From Alteromonas antoniana (GTDB lineage Bacteria; Pseudomonadota; Gammaproteobacteria; Enterobacterales; Alteromonadaceae): a DNA stretch of 64,000 nucleotides. Each line of letters opens with the position of its first letter. The stretch's first letter is position 1. Shown one piece after another: positions 36,810 through 46,565 of the stretch. The stretch lies in NCBI RefSeq assembly GCF_019249295.1, contig NZ_JAESDH010000013.1:62001-126000 (forward strand), in the 5' to 3' direction. Below the pieces are notes generated by a model. That model saw only the letters and a program-made list of their open reading frames with translations, did no database searches and was not told where the DNA came from. The translations under genes were made by a program, and so were the position numbers.

Positions 36810-36915
36810 ATCATCACCTCAAAATAAATGCTCACATAACTATAGGTTAGCCTGGCGCATTCGCTAATTACGCTATGATAAAGTGCATAACGCAAATCGG
36901 ATATTGGACATTAGT

Positions 36916-37452
36916 ATGCTAAATCATCGATTAAGATCTTTTTTTTTAATAGCTTTTTGCCTGAGCTATAGTGCAGCCGCGGCTGACTTTAAGACAGGCC
37001 CGGTGTTTGACAACTGGGGACGTCATGCGCCCGTTGTGGGGGTAACCTTTGATGACACCACTCATTTTTCTGTTGCTTTTGACGTAGCGAAGGCGGCAGA
37101 AAAAGGAGAGCTTAACCGACGTTTTGACTCGCTGGCACGGTTTATCAATATGCACGTGGCGAACGGCGTGAAGCAAAAGGATATCCGCCTGGCGTTAATC
37201 GTTCATGGCGGTGCAACGCTGGAATTACTGTCAAATGCGCAGTACAAGGCAAAAACCGGGGTTGATAATGCCAACATCGCGTTGCTTAAAGCGCTGATGG
37301 AAGCGCAGGTTAAGGTGATAGTGTGTGGCCAATCTGCCGCCGCGCATGGCATACCGGCAGAGAGTCTGTTGCCGGGCGTGGACGTCGCCCTTTCTGCGAT
37401 GACAGCCCATGCTCAGTTGCAGCAGCAGGGCTACACCGTCAACCCGTTTTAA
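36916..37452 (+). CDS. Exported DsrE-family protein
   Basis: 178 residues from the ATG at 36916. Signal peptide FFLIAFCLSYSAAAA. The DsrE/DsrF-like fold shows a single conserved Cys in VKVIVCGQSAAAHGIP near residue 136 and LALIVHGGATLELL near 97. Small DsrE proteins carry sulfur as a persulfide in sulfur relay or oxidation, but this periplasmic type has no defined partner here. It is divergent from the chemoreceptor (107-bp gap), so a shared control region is possible. Confidence 0.85.
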   Translation: MLNHRLRSFFLIAFCLSYSAAAADFKTGPVFDNWGRHAPVVGVTFDDTTHFSVAFDVAKAAEKGELNRRFDSLARFINMHVANGVKQKDIRLALIVHGGATLELLSNAQYKAKTGVDNANIALLKALMEAQVKVIVCGQSAAAHGIPAESLLPGVDVALSAMTAHAQLQQQGYTVNPF

Positions 37453-37483
37453 GTTGCACGTCGGCGTCGAACGCGGTGAGGCG

Positions 37484-38479
37484 TCAAAGCCAGCGTTTCC
37501 ACAGCATGGCAATCAACATGAACACGGCCAGCACGCCCATCGCACCCATAAGCAGCGTAAATGCGTCCTGTGAGTCGGTGCCGGGCAGGCCACCGACGTT
37601 CATGCCAAAAACGCCGGTCAGAAATGACAGGGGCAGAAATATCGCCGTCACCATCGACAAGACATACATCCGCACGCCCTGCTGATCGGCGATGCGGTTT
37701 CTCAGCTCATCCTGAAGCACGATGGCACGTTCGCGCGCAAGATCGAGATCTTCCACATAGCGAGTGACGCGGTCGGATTGTTCGCGTAACTCAAACGCCT
37801 GCTCCTGACTCAGTACCCCCGGTAAGCGCTGGAGTGCTTCCAGTGCATCGCGCTGCGGAGCCAGAAAGCGACGCATAGTGGCAGCCTGTCGTCTCAACGC
37901 TGCCAGCGTTTGACGGTCTGCCTTATTCAGAACATCGCGGGTCTCGCATTCAACCAGCATATCGTCCATGTCATCCACGGTGTCATGGATGCGATCGGCG
38001 ATGTTGCCAACGAGTTCAATCAGTAACGTCCGCGGGCACGCTGGCGCTTGCTGCGCGTCGAATTGCTCACGGATCGCCGCTACTGACTCTAACCGCCGGT
38101 CTTTGCGTCGGGCGGTCACTAACAGATTACCTTTCAGCCATACCCGCAACGACACCATATCTTCGGGATCGGCATCAGGATTTTTATTCACAGCGCGAAG
38201 GTATATCAGGGCGCCTTCCATCATTGACAATGCCCGTGGACGCGTCTCCAGCGCCAGCAATGCATCGGTGACAGATTGCGGTAATCCCAGTTGCTGCATC
38301 AGGTGTTCTGAATCCTCAATATCGGATTGCAAATGCACCCATAAGTAACCTTCTTCCGGCAACGCGGTGCTCAGTGCGTCAGGCGAGACCGGTTCGGTTT
38401 TGCCTTTATCTGAAACGCGGTAAGCCCACAAAAAACCGGAATGTTGCATATCATGCATTAGGTAAATTCTCTTTCTCAT
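37484..38479 (-). CDS. zntB: CorA-family zinc transporter, ZntB type
   Basis: About 331 residues; starts at 38479, 38458 or 38449 are all possible, and the last two reduce or remove the overlap with the MscS gene. A large N-terminal cytoplasmic domain with long helices (LMVECETRD and RFLAPQRDALEALQRLP) precedes two C-terminal membrane helices. The pore signature GVFGMNVGGLPG is the ZntB form of the GMN motif. Moves zinc across the inner membrane (CorA-like funnel); ZntB was first described as an exporter and later as a proton-linked importer. Immediately downstream of the MscS gene. Confidence 0.87.
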   Translation of the reverse strand: MRKRIYLMHDMQHSGFLWAYRVSDKGKTEPVSPDALSTALPEEGYLWVHLQSDIEDSEHLMQQLGLPQSVTDALLALETRPRALSMMEGALIYLRAVNKNPDADPEDMVSLRVWLKGNLLVTARRKDRRLESVAAIREQFDAQQAPACPRTLLIELVGNIADRIHDTVDDMDDMLVECETRDVLNKADRQTLAALRRQAATMRRFLAPQRDALEALQRLPGVLSQEQAFELREQSDRVTRYVEDLDLARERAIVLQDELRNRIADQQGVRMYVLSMVTAIFLPLSFLTGVFGMNVGGLPGTDSQDAFTLLMGAMGVLAVFMLIAMLWKRWL

Positions 38480-39338
38480 TTAGCAGTTTGATTGCGCCAT
38501 CTATATGAACATCCCGCTGAGGGAATGCGATCACCACGCCTGCTTCGTTGAATAATTCGTCAATGGCATAACGCACCTGACTTCGGATGACTCTGAGGTT
38601 GCGCTCGACGGTGGCGTTTACCCAGAAGTAGACCTCAAACGCGAGTGCGTTATCGCCGAAATCGTCAAAAATAACAACGGGTTTTGGTTCAGTTAAAATA
38701 TCTTCCTGTCGCGTCACCGCCGCTTCAATCAGTTCTGCGACTTTGCGACAGGGCGAACCATAGGCAACACCGACTTTCACTGAGGTACGAGTAAGGGTAT
38801 CAATCAGCGTCCAGTTGATGACGGTATTTTCCAGTAGTTTGCTGTTCGGGATCAGCATGTGCACGCCATCCACACGACGTATTCGGGTGTATCGGGTGTT
38901 GATTGACTCTACCGACCCACGGGCGTCGTCTACCTCTAAAAAATCACCAATACGGATCGGCCGTTCCCACATCAGAATCCATCCACTGATGAAATTATTG
39001 ATAATATTCTGCGCGCCGAAGCCTACACCAATGGCGATCGCGCCGGACAGAAACGCGAATGCGGTTAGCGGCACGCTGAGGAGCTCCAGCAATGTGACTA
39101 TCAGAATAGCAAAGGCGGTAACATAGAAAATGCGCTTAAACAGGTGAACGGTATCGGCACTTGCGCCGGTTTTACGCAGTCGATAAGTGGCAATGTGAGC
39201 AAATTTATCAATCAGCCAGGAACCCACAACGGCTGCCAGTGGAACCGCCAGCAACTCACCCACCGTGAAAGTGTGCTCGAATAATGTGAACGTCTCATAA
39301 CTGAGTGTCGACGTTATCGTCTCCCAAAAATCATTCAC
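38451..39338 (-). CDS. Small mechanosensitive channel, MscS family
   Basis: About 295 residues from a GTG at 39338 that follows AAGGAACCTGGC; the open frame extends to 39413 but that part is not conserved. Three or four membrane helices are followed by the pore helix TM3 (AFLSGAIAIGVGFGAQNIINNFISGW with Gly-Ala packing), then the beta domain (IRIGDFLEVDDARGSVESIN) and alpha/beta C-terminal vestibule. It opens under membrane tension during hypo-osmotic shock. It overlaps the ZntB-type gene, so they may be co-expressed. Confidence 0.92.
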   Translation of the reverse strand: MNDFWETITSTLSYETFTLFEHTFTVGELLAVPLAAVVGSWLIDKFAHIATYRLRKTGASADTVHLFKRIFYVTAFAILIVTLLELLSVPLTAFAFLSGAIAIGVGFGAQNIINNFISGWILMWERPIRIGDFLEVDDARGSVESINTRYTRIRRVDGVHMLIPNSKLLENTVINWTLIDTLTRTSVKVGVAYGSPCRKVAELIEAAVTRQEDILTEPKPVVIFDDFGDNALAFEVYFWVNATVERNLRVIRSQVRYAIDELFNEAGVVIAFPQRDVHIDGAIKLLNEKENLPNA

Positions 39339-39464
39339 GCCAGGTTCCTTGATTATTTTTATGCGCTTTTCAGCATGATAGACCGCAGTGCAAGCGAAAG
39401 CCACCAGTCGCATTCAGGGAAATGTGGTAGAGTTTGCACCTTCCCTAATCAGTCTGGAAATCTT

Positions 39465-39971
39465 ATGCTTCGTGTCGTCATCACATTCGTTTCTTTACTA
39501 CTGGCTTTTCAGGCCAGTGCGATCACCTTAACGCTGTCAGAAAAACACGTTAATCAGATGGTAAAGATGACCTTTCCGCAAACCCAGTACTACAACCAGA
39601 TAAAGCTGACCTTTACCGATCCCGTTGTGACACTCGGGTCGCTGGAGGATGATGTGGCAGTTCAGGTAAACATCATGGCGCAGCAGAACGGGCAAACGCT
39701 CAACGCGACAGGGAAAATGAAAGGGTTGCTGAAGTACCGCGCCGAGCGCAAAGAGTTGCAGATAGAAAAACCTACGCTGGTGGAGTTTAAGGTGCAGGAC
39801 AATACGCTGGAAAACAGTCAGGCGCTGATGAATGCAATCAATCAGATGCAGGGCCGACAGTTTCCCATGATACTGCTGCTGGACTTTACTGAGCTGAATC
39901 TGGGTTTATTTGGCAATCAGCTTCCCAAGCGTATCGATATCGTTAATAAACACCTTGTCATAGAAATGTAG
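39465..39971 (+). CDS. Exported DUF1439 (YceB-like) protein
   Basis: 168 residues from the ATG at 39465. Signal peptide VVITFVSLLLAFQASA without a lipobox Cys. The mature part matches DUF1439 (LSEKHVNQMVKMTFPQ, then LLLDFTELNLGLFGNQLPKR), whose members include E. coli YceB and fold as a tubular lipid-binding domain. Periplasmic; a ligand is not known. It is 17 bp upstream of an ATP-grasp gene, so co-transcription is likely. Confidence 0.8.
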   Translation: MLRVVITFVSLLLAFQASAITLTLSEKHVNQMVKMTFPQTQYYNQIKLTFTDPVVTLGSLEDDVAVQVNIMAQQNGQTLNATGKMKGLLKYRAERKELQIEKPTLVEFKVQDNTLENSQALMNAINQMQGRQFPMILLLDFTELNLGLFGNQLPKRIDIVNKHLVIEM

Positions 39972-39988
39972 GGGAGCGGTTGCGCAGT

Positions 39989-40861
39989 ATGAAACATATC
40001 GCATTTTTATCGATGAGCGATTTAGGCGACTTCTTTGTGTACGACGATTTACTTATTCCCCACTTTGCGAAAGCCGGGTGGAAGGTTACATCAGTGCCGT
40101 GGCGCGAAGAAAGCAACTGGGATGCATTCGATGCGGTGATCGTCAGAAGCCCATGGGATTACCAGCAAAGCCCGGCGGCATTTTTAGCATGCTTGCGCCG
40201 TATCGCGGCGTCGCGGGCGTATCTGGATAATCCGTTGTCGCTGATGGAATGGAATTTACAGAAAACTTATCTCAAAGACATGGCGGCCAAAGGCGTTACC
40301 ACGCTTCCTACACGCTGGGAAACTGGCTATAACCTGGCGGCAGTGAATGCATGCTTTTCTGAGTTTGATACCGACACCGTTATTGTTAAGCCGACGCTTA
40401 GCGCCAACGCGGATGATACCTTTCGCCTGAATCGCGACGATGCCAGCAGCCGGGAGAGTGAACTGGGTCAACTATATGCTGGCAGAGATATTATGATACA
40501 GCCCTTTGTAAAAGAAGTGCTGGATGAGGGTGAGTATTCACTTTTCTATTTTAATGGTGAGTACAGTCATGCCATTTTAAAAACACCAGCAGACGGTGAC
40601 TTTCGTGTTCAGGAAGAGCATGGTGGCAGCTTACAACCGGTCATCCCTGACGCGTCCATGTTGAGGGCGTGCAAACAGGCACTGCAGGCGATGCCGACTG
40701 ACTCTCTGTATGCCCGTGTCGATTTAATTCGTTATCAGCACCAATGGGCGATCATTGAGCTTGAGTTAATTGAACCGTCGCTGTACTTCAATCTGGATGA
40801 GGCCTCACAGCCGCGTTTTGTGGATGCGTTTATTACTCGCTACGCAGAGTCGACAAACTGA
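39989..40861 (+). CDS. Orphan ATP-grasp ligase
   Basis: About 290 residues, start at 39989 (a TTG at 39980 is an alternative). The N-terminal domain (KHIAFLSMSDLGDFFVYDD) resembles the pre-ATP-grasp fold of glutathione-synthetase-like enzymes. The ATP-grasp core shows TVIVKPTLSANADDTF near residue 130, MIQPFVKEVLDEGEYSLFYF near 165 and the metal-binding end YARVDLIRYQHQW with ELELIEPSLYF near 265. It should join a carboxylate to an amine or thiol using ATP. No peptide or natural-product genes are adjacent, so the substrates are unknown. Confidence 0.83.
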   Translation: MKHIAFLSMSDLGDFFVYDDLLIPHFAKAGWKVTSVPWREESNWDAFDAVIVRSPWDYQQSPAAFLACLRRIAASRAYLDNPLSLMEWNLQKTYLKDMAAKGVTTLPTRWETGYNLAAVNACFSEFDTDTVIVKPTLSANADDTFRLNRDDASSRESELGQLYAGRDIMIQPFVKEVLDEGEYSLFYFNGEYSHAILKTPADGDFRVQEEHGGSLQPVIPDASMLRACKQALQAMPTDSLYARVDLIRYQHQWAIIELELIEPSLYFNLDEASQPRFVDAFITRYAESTN

Positions 40862-40900
40862 TAAGCACACCATTGTGACAACATCAGACGGGTAATAAAA

Positions 40901-40922
40901 AACGGGCATCAGCCCGTTTTTT
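40901..40922. terminator. Bidirectional terminator between the ATP-grasp and DUF3300 genes
   Basis: AACGGGC at 40901-40907, loop ATCA, GCCCGTT at 40912-40918, with TTTTTT after it and AAAAA before it. It serves both convergent genes. Confidence 0.9.
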
Positions 40923-40960
40923 GTTTTCTTACCAATAACCAATGTGGATGTGATCCGCCA

Positions 40961-42331
40961 TTAGCGCTCTGATGACTTCGGCGGCCGCGGTGAACTGTGT
41001 TCAACACGACGGGAAGCCGAAGGACGCTCAATGTTTCGCTGAACCGGCTTGGAATAACTACGCTGTACCGGTTTACTGTAATTTTGCGACTGGCTGCGGC
41101 TGCTTTGTGGCGCCGGCGCTACAGGTTTCGCATATTGTCTGTCTGCCGGCTTGTGTTGTTTAGGCGCTACCGGATTGCGATTTACGGCCTTCGGCGGACG
41201 CGTAACCACATCACGTTGCTGCACCACAGGCTTGTTGACATTGCGCGAGTACCGTTCAGACGCTACCGATTTATCCTGCATACGGCGCTGTATCTGCTTG
41301 TGCTTGTCAGACCCTCTTACGACCTGCTCCCGGGTCGCCCTGGGGGTTACAGGGGTAACCTGGCGGCGGGATTTGTCACGTAAATCGACAACGCGACGGG
41401 TAGGCTGTTCGCGATAATCCAGTTGACGCTCCCGCGTTTTTACTACGTTACGTTCACGCTGCAGCGTGTTGTAACGAGAAGGCGAACTATGAACTACACG
41501 GTTCGAATAACGGATCCGGCGGTGATTCACGTCGTGATCCCAGCGTCGATATTCTTTTGTGTAAACCCGTTTTACACCGGGGCCGCGATAATAATGACGA
41601 ACCGGCTGACGAGTGACTACCACATGGCGGTTATGCCAGTGAATACCGCCAAAATAGAAAAACGTCGACAAACGAATACTCGGACTCCAGTAAAAACCGA
41701 AATGATTGCGGTAATTTACCGGATGGTGCCAGTACACCGGCGCGACCGGGTGCCACCAGTTTCCGTATACCACTCTGGTGTCATAATAAGGGACATAGAC
41801 GACTTCCCGGCGGCGCGGCTCGATGACAATAATTTCTTTGTCGCGCTCTATGGTCTGGTAGTCGTTGTCCGACAATGATCCACTTTCCAGTGCGTGCTGA
41901 CGCAACACCTGCACCCTGGCCAGAACGCGCGACTGACTGATCAGCACGTTATCACCCAGTGCCTGTAACCAGTTAAGATCGTCTGCCATGGTTCGCAAAA
42001 CCTGTTCAAACGGCGCCAGCGCCTTCACACTCGGATCCCAGTTAAAGGCATCTACCTGCACTGCCACCTGCTCAGCGGTCAGATGCTGGTTTTCCTGCCG
42101 CCAGCGGTCGGCAGCGACCACTTCCAGTGGATAGGTGGCGGCAATCAGAATATGCGTAAGCACAGAATCAGGGTAAAGGGCGACGGGCGCCAGCAAACTG
42201 TCCAGCTCGGCATCCGTGTAGGTTGCCTGCGCCATATCGCTGGCAGGCTCCGGTGTGGCAATCGCCTGCGTTGCCGGCAATGCCGTACCCAGTGTCAGCG
42301 TTACCAGTAATGTTAATGTTGTACGTTTCAT
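40961..42331 (-). CDS. DUF3300 protein with basic, low-complexity C-terminus
   Basis: 456 residues, with signal peptide TLTLLVTLTLGTALPATQA. Residues about 35-200 are the DUF3300 domain (ELDSLLAPVALYPDSVLTHI and VALYPDSVL-type core, ending YVPYYDTRVVYGNWWH). The remainder is rich in Arg, Lys, Gln, Ser and Pro with repeated KPVQRSYSKPVQR-like units and is predicted disordered. Related proteins are secreted or periplasmic and mostly uncharacterised. The basic tail could bind nucleic acid, polyphosphate or acidic polysaccharide; this is inference from composition only. Confidence 0.85.
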   Translation of the reverse strand: MKRTTLTLLVTLTLGTALPATQAIATPEPASDMAQATYTDAELDSLLAPVALYPDSVLTHILIAATYPLEVVAADRWRQENQHLTAEQVAVQVDAFNWDPSVKALAPFEQVLRTMADDLNWLQALGDNVLISQSRVLARVQVLRQHALESGSLSDNDYQTIERDKEIIVIEPRRREVVYVPYYDTRVVYGNWWHPVAPVYWHHPVNYRNHFGFYWSPSIRLSTFFYFGGIHWHNRHVVVTRQPVRHYYRGPGVKRVYTKEYRRWDHDVNHRRIRYSNRVVHSSPSRYNTLQRERNVVKTRERQLDYREQPTRRVVDLRDKSRRQVTPVTPRATREQVVRGSDKHKQIQRRMQDKSVASERYSRNVNKPVVQQRDVVTRPPKAVNRNPVAPKQHKPADRQYAKPVAPAPQSSRSQSQNYSKPVQRSYSKPVQRNIERPSASRRVEHSSPRPPKSSER

Positions 42332-42417
42332 ACAATCTCCTTAAACCGCAAATTCACGATTGAACGGGGCGGTTTTTCGAAAGCTTGTATAATTTATAGT
42401 CGTTGCGGGATTAACCT

Positions 42418-42451
42418 AAGCTGAACCGAACCCGGCTGGCAGGTTCAGCTT
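42418..42451. terminator. Hairpin between ribA and the DUF3300 gene
   Basis: AAGCTGAACC at 42418-42427 and GGTTCAGCTT at 42442-42451 form a perfect 10-bp stem with a 14-base loop. It is in position to end ribA transcription, but no T-run follows on the minus strand, so it may be an attenuating or RNA-stabilising structure. Confidence 0.45.
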
Positions 42452-42536
42452 GTTTACGACCAGCGCTTTTATGACACGGTGTGCAGGTCAGCGTTGCTCA
42501 CTGCTCAGAGCAGCGCGATTACCTCATGGTGTCAGA

Positions 42537-43151
42537 TTATTTTAGCAGGTGGGGATCGAAGGCATGCCCGAGTTTCTCGGTTTTCGTCTTCAGATAGTGT
42601 TTGTTGTCTTTAGTAATGCCATGATCAATCGGTTTTCTGGCAACAATTTCTACGCCCAGCTTTTCAAGGGCATCAAGTTTACGGGGGTTATTGGTCATCA
42701 GCTCGACTTTGGTAACATTCAGTGTTTCCAGCATCAGTTTACAAATATCATAGCTGCGCAGATCGGCATCAAAACCTAAATGCTCGTTGGCCTCTACCGT
42801 ATCCATGCCGCTGTCCTGAAGATTGTAAGCGCGGATCTTATTCAGCAGGCCAATACCACGCCCTTCCTGACGCAGGTACAGCAATACACCGTGGCCGCTT
42901 TCCACAATGTTCTGTAATGCCTTTTCCAACTGAAAACCGCAATCGCATCGTGTACTGAAAAGCGCATCACCGGTGAGGCATTCAGAATGAATACGAATTG
43001 GAACGGTGTCACCAGCTTCCCACTCACCGTACGATAGCGCCACGTGTTCCTGACCACTGGCTTCAACGAAACCATGAATGCGGAAATTGCCCCAGCGGGT
43101 AGGCAATTTGGCTGAACTTACATATTCGTACTTAGGTTGCTTTATGGTCAT
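42537..43151 (-). CDS. ribA: GTP cyclohydrolase II
   Basis: 204 residues. Opens GTP to the first riboflavin intermediate, releasing formate. Zinc ligands are in [20 protein letters not shown] (three Cys, about residues 58-73), the catalytic region is [20 protein letters not shown] near 95, and the product-binding part is [18 protein letters not shown] near 155. It is the stand-alone enterobacterial-type RibA, unlinked to other rib genes. A promoter is visible upstream. Confidence 0.96.
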   Translation of the reverse strand: MTIKQPKYEYVSSAKLPTRWGNFRIHGFVEASGQEHVALSYGEWEAGDTVPIRIHSECLTGDALFSTRCDCGFQLEKALQNIVESGHGVLLYLRQEGRGIGLLNKIRAYNLQDSGMDTVEANEHLGFDADLRSYDICKLMLETLNVTKVELMTNNPRKLDALEKLGVEIVARKPIDHGITKDNKHYLKTKTEKLGHAFDPHLLK

Positions 43152-43245
43152 GACACTTCTACACCCGTTAAAGGAAGCAAAGAATTGGGGGTGTTCCTGC
43201 TAATTACAAGGCCGGGGGGCCTGCTAAAATGTGATAGTATCCGCA

Positions 43246-43257
43246 TTATAGCAAGCC
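43246..43257 (-). promoter_or_regulatory. Extended -10 promoter of ribA
   Basis: On the minus strand the sequence TTGCTATAAT includes a consensus TATAAT (43249-43254) with a TG one base upstream, an extended -10 element. The -35 region (TGAATA at about 43272-43277, 17-bp spacing) is weak, as is common with extended -10 promoters. No FMN-riboswitch-like conservation was seen in the 100-bp leader. Confidence 0.6.
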
Positions 43258-43356
43258 GTGGGTAGGAATCCTATTCACCAGCAATGATAAACTGCCTGTT
43301 GCTGTGCTTATAAGTGTGTAGAACAGAAAATATTGCTTTTATCTGGCGAAGTGCGT

Positions 43357-46278
43357 TTACAAGGGCTTGTATTCTTCCAGTGGTGCCGGCATGGCAACAC
43401 CGTAGCCCTGCGCGTAATCCACGCCCATTCTCCCAAGCTGGGCCATCGTCGCTTCGTTTTCGACGAACTCACCTACCGTTTCCATGCCAATGGCTTTGGC
43501 CACATCCTTTATCGACGACACCATAGCGGCATCAACCGGATCATTGAGCATATCTTTGATAAAGCTGCCATCAATCTTCACACAATCTACCGGCAGGTGT
43601 TTCAGATAGGTGTAGGATGAGAAACCACTTCCGAAATCATCTAAGGCAAATTTACAGCCTAACTGTCTGAAAGTGCGCATAAAGGCCTTGGTTTCATCCA
43701 TGCGCAGAATCGCGGAAGTTTCTGTGATTTCGAAACAGACTTTCTGATACGGGATCCCGAAGGATTCAAACGCATTAAGGATAAACAGTTTCAGGTCACG
43801 GTCAGCCAACGATTGTCCGCTGAGGTTGATGCTACAGCGCTGCAGGGAATCCAGGGCATCGCGATGCGCGGCAAACCAGCGGAAGGTATTTTCCACCACC
43901 CAGCGATCAATTTTGCTTATCAGGTTATAGCGCTCTGCAGAGGGCAAAAAGGCGCCTGGCGGTACCAGACTGCCGTCTTCATTTCGCAGGCGCAGGAGGA
44001 TTTCATAGTAATCCCCGTCGATCGCTTTATTCAGCGGCCGGCAATGTTGGTAGTACAGCGTGAAGCAGTCGTTCTCCAACGCCTCGTTAATAGCACTGAC
44101 CCAGTTTAGCTCCTGCTCGTAGCGCTTCAAACTCTCATCTTCATTAGAGTAGCGGTGTATCTGATTACGCCCCCGCTCTTTGGCAATGTAGCATGCCGCA
44201 TCTGCCATACTCAGGTATTGCTCGGGCGTATGCTTGTAGCTGTCACAGACAACCTGGCCGATGCTGACGCCCAGAGAGAAAATACGATTTTCCCATACGA
44301 ACCGGTACGCCTGCAGTGCATTGAGCAGTTTTACGCCCAACAGGTAGGCGCTTTCTTCCAGTTGGTTCTCTATGAGAATGGCAAACTCATCCCCCCCAAG
44401 TCTGGCTAGATGTCCCTGGCCCTGAATAGTATCCTGAAAAAGTTGCGCGACGTCTTTTATCAGCGCATCACCGGCGCTGTGCCCACAGGTGTCATTTACC
44501 ACCTTAAAGCGGTCTAAATCCAGATACAGTATCGAAACCACGGTGTCTGATGTTCTGTTTTCCAGTGCGTGATGAAGCTGCTGCTCAAACTCCCTGCGAT
44601 TGTAAACCCCGGTCAACGAGTCGTGCGTGGCAAGGTATTCCATGCTTATGTCTGACTGCTTGCGTTCCGTGATATCGAATATCGAGCCATACAAGAAGCT
44701 GTTGATATCTTCTTTACGGATCTGGCAAGAGAGGGAAAACCAGAACTCAGAGCCATCCGCCCGAAGCCCCTTTATCTCTCTTCCCATGACGGTACCGCGT
44801 TCGAGAATTTCCCCAACCAGCAAATCACGTTCCTCACGGGAAGTGTAGAAATTGCGTGTGTTCTCAACACTTCTGAGCATAGTCTCTTCGTCGGGGTAAC
44901 CAAACAGGGTGCACATCGCCGGATTAACACTGATGAGCTTGCCTTCCAGTGTTGAGGTATAAAGCCCCTCGGCAGAGTTACGAAAGAGATCGTAAAACTG
45001 ATTGAGCTGGCTGATGGTCTTTTCCCGCGCCGAAATCTGCTGAATGCTAATATTTCGTTCTCTTATCTCAACGCAAAACGCAAAACTGAGCATTGCCAGG
45101 GTCATTATCAGAATCAGTTGCAGGGAAACCAGCGGCGTCACCATAATTGCCTGTGCAACAACATCCAGCTGTACCGCGTAGGTGGCAAACAAAAACAGCC
45201 AGCTGATGATAAACGTGCGTGACTGCGCGCGATTGCGGCGATCCCGGAAAATAATAGCCAACAGCATATGCAGTGTGCCAATGATTGGTGCGGCAATGTA
45301 AGCGGCAATCGTGGTCTGATAAGGGGTGGATACGGCCACGACGCACAGCAGCGCTATGACAGCCAGATAATTCAGCAGGCGCAAAGGCAGCGGAATTCGG
45401 GGGAACAGGTTATGACAAACCTTGGCCATTGTGGCGAAAAATGCTGCCAGTATCGACACCAGCACATATTCAGACAGGTTGGTTAGCCCGGGCCATAGCA
45501 CCAGTCCGCCCTGCATGGTAAAGGCAAAAGCAAACAATAAAGCGAATGTCGCCGCCAGCCAGAAGCGTGCCGGTGTGCGCTGGTATAAATAAGAAATAAT
45601 AAAATAGCCGAACAAAACGAAAAGGGTGCCCAGTGCGATGCCAAGTAACAGCAACATCTGGCGGGCATAGGTCTGTAGGGCTTTGTCTTCCCATAAGGTC
45701 AATGCTGGAGGCAGCAGGCCATCGTCCTGAATACTCAGCAGAATGGTTTTTGTCTGACCTGGTTGCAGACGAAACGCAAATTTCACGGTTGGCAACAAGC
45801 GGGTCGGGAGCTCTTCGCTTCTGGCTGAGCGATAGTTCATCGAGTCGGTAATGCGTTCGCGCCCGTCAAGCAGCACAAGATGCACATTGTCCAGATTAAT
45901 GCGGTCAGAGAGCAACGTCAGGGAAAGCGGCGTGTTACCGGTATTGGAGACTCTGGCCTGCAACCACAGACGCGTATCTTCCGGCTGGGCCTGCGGATAA
46001 ATCCATCTGGGCCAGTTGTTGTACCCGGAGACGACGGTATCGAAGGCATGCTGACGGGGGACTACCCGCCACTGCGCATTAATATCAAACGGCTGAGAGC
46101 GGAACTGTTCATTGACGACGATGTGGTCATGACCCGGCTTGGCGAGGGCAGGAAAGCAACACAGCATCAGATAGCACATAACAACGACTGCGCAGTACCT
46201 GAGTAAACTATGTGGGTTGTATCGCTGAACTGTCATGCGAAGCGAAGTTGCGTCCCTGTCAAAAATGCATATCTCCAT
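43357..46278 (-). CDS. 7TM-DISM sensor with PAS, GGDEF and EAL domains
   Basis: 973 residues (a start at 46236 would give 959). Signal-like helix, then a periplasmic 7TMR-DISM extracellular beta domain (about 60-190), seven membrane helices (about 205-400), a PAS domain (LISVNPAMCTLFGYPDEET, about 440-540), GGDEF (ARLGGDEFAILIE, intact; about 570-720) and EAL (EILLRLR in place of EAL, with NLSGQS, EITETS, DDFGSG and VKIDGSF intact). It lacks an RxxD inhibitory site before GGDEF. It may make or degrade cyclic-di-GMP; the EAL residues needed for hydrolysis look complete. Input is unknown, perhaps a carbohydrate or other small molecule. Confidence 0.92.
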   Translation of the reverse strand: MEICIFDRDATSLRMTVQRYNPHSLLRYCAVVVMCYLMLCCFPALAKPGHDHIVVNEQFRSQPFDINAQWRVVPRQHAFDTVVSGYNNWPRWIYPQAQPEDTRLWLQARVSNTGNTPLSLTLLSDRINLDNVHLVLLDGRERITDSMNYRSARSEELPTRLLPTVKFAFRLQPGQTKTILLSIQDDGLLPPALTLWEDKALQTYARQMLLLLGIALGTLFVLFGYFIISYLYQRTPARFWLAATFALLFAFAFTMQGGLVLWPGLTNLSEYVLVSILAAFFATMAKVCHNLFPRIPLPLRLLNYLAVIALLCVVAVSTPYQTTIAAYIAAPIIGTLHMLLAIIFRDRRNRAQSRTFIISWLFLFATYAVQLDVVAQAIMVTPLVSLQLILIMTLAMLSFAFCVEIRERNISIQQISAREKTISQLNQFYDLFRNSAEGLYTSTLEGKLISVNPAMCTLFGYPDEETMLRSVENTRNFYTSREERDLLVGEILERGTVMGREIKGLRADGSEFWFSLSCQIRKEDINSFLYGSIFDITERKQSDISMEYLATHDSLTGVYNRREFEQQLHHALENRTSDTVVSILYLDLDRFKVVNDTCGHSAGDALIKDVAQLFQDTIQGQGHLARLGGDEFAILIENQLEESAYLLGVKLLNALQAYRFVWENRIFSLGVSIGQVVCDSYKHTPEQYLSMADAACYIAKERGRNQIHRYSNEDESLKRYEQELNWVSAINEALENDCFTLYYQHCRPLNKAIDGDYYEILLRLRNEDGSLVPPGAFLPSAERYNLISKIDRWVVENTFRWFAAHRDALDSLQRCSINLSGQSLADRDLKLFILNAFESFGIPYQKVCFEITETSAILRMDETKAFMRTFRQLGCKFALDDFGSGFSSYTYLKHLPVDCVKIDGSFIKDMLNDPVDAAMVSSIKDVAKAIGMETVGEFVENEATMAQLGRMGVDYAQGYGVAMPAPLEEYKPL

Positions 46279-46565
46279 ACTAGCGGAATAACTTCCAGAT
46301 TGTGAACATTAACCGCATAATTCTCTGAAACTACAGGAAAGTCAGCGTGTAAAGCGTTGATGTCAGAAAGGGGCGCATCGCGGACGGGTTTCTGTTCTGG
46401 CGAGATGTTATAGCTGTGTCGTTCTGGGGCCACCGCGTATTATTTATCTCCCCAGAATGGGAGTGGGTATTGCAAGTAACACGGCAGTGGGATTTGTTAA
46501 CAAGTACTGCCAGAAACAGACTGTCTGCGGGCAATGCACTATCGTGAAAATGCACGGAAAACGAA

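Noticed and set aside
43152-43356. FMN riboswitch upstream of ribA
   Set aside because: The leader is short and none of the conserved FMN-element segments can be recognised.
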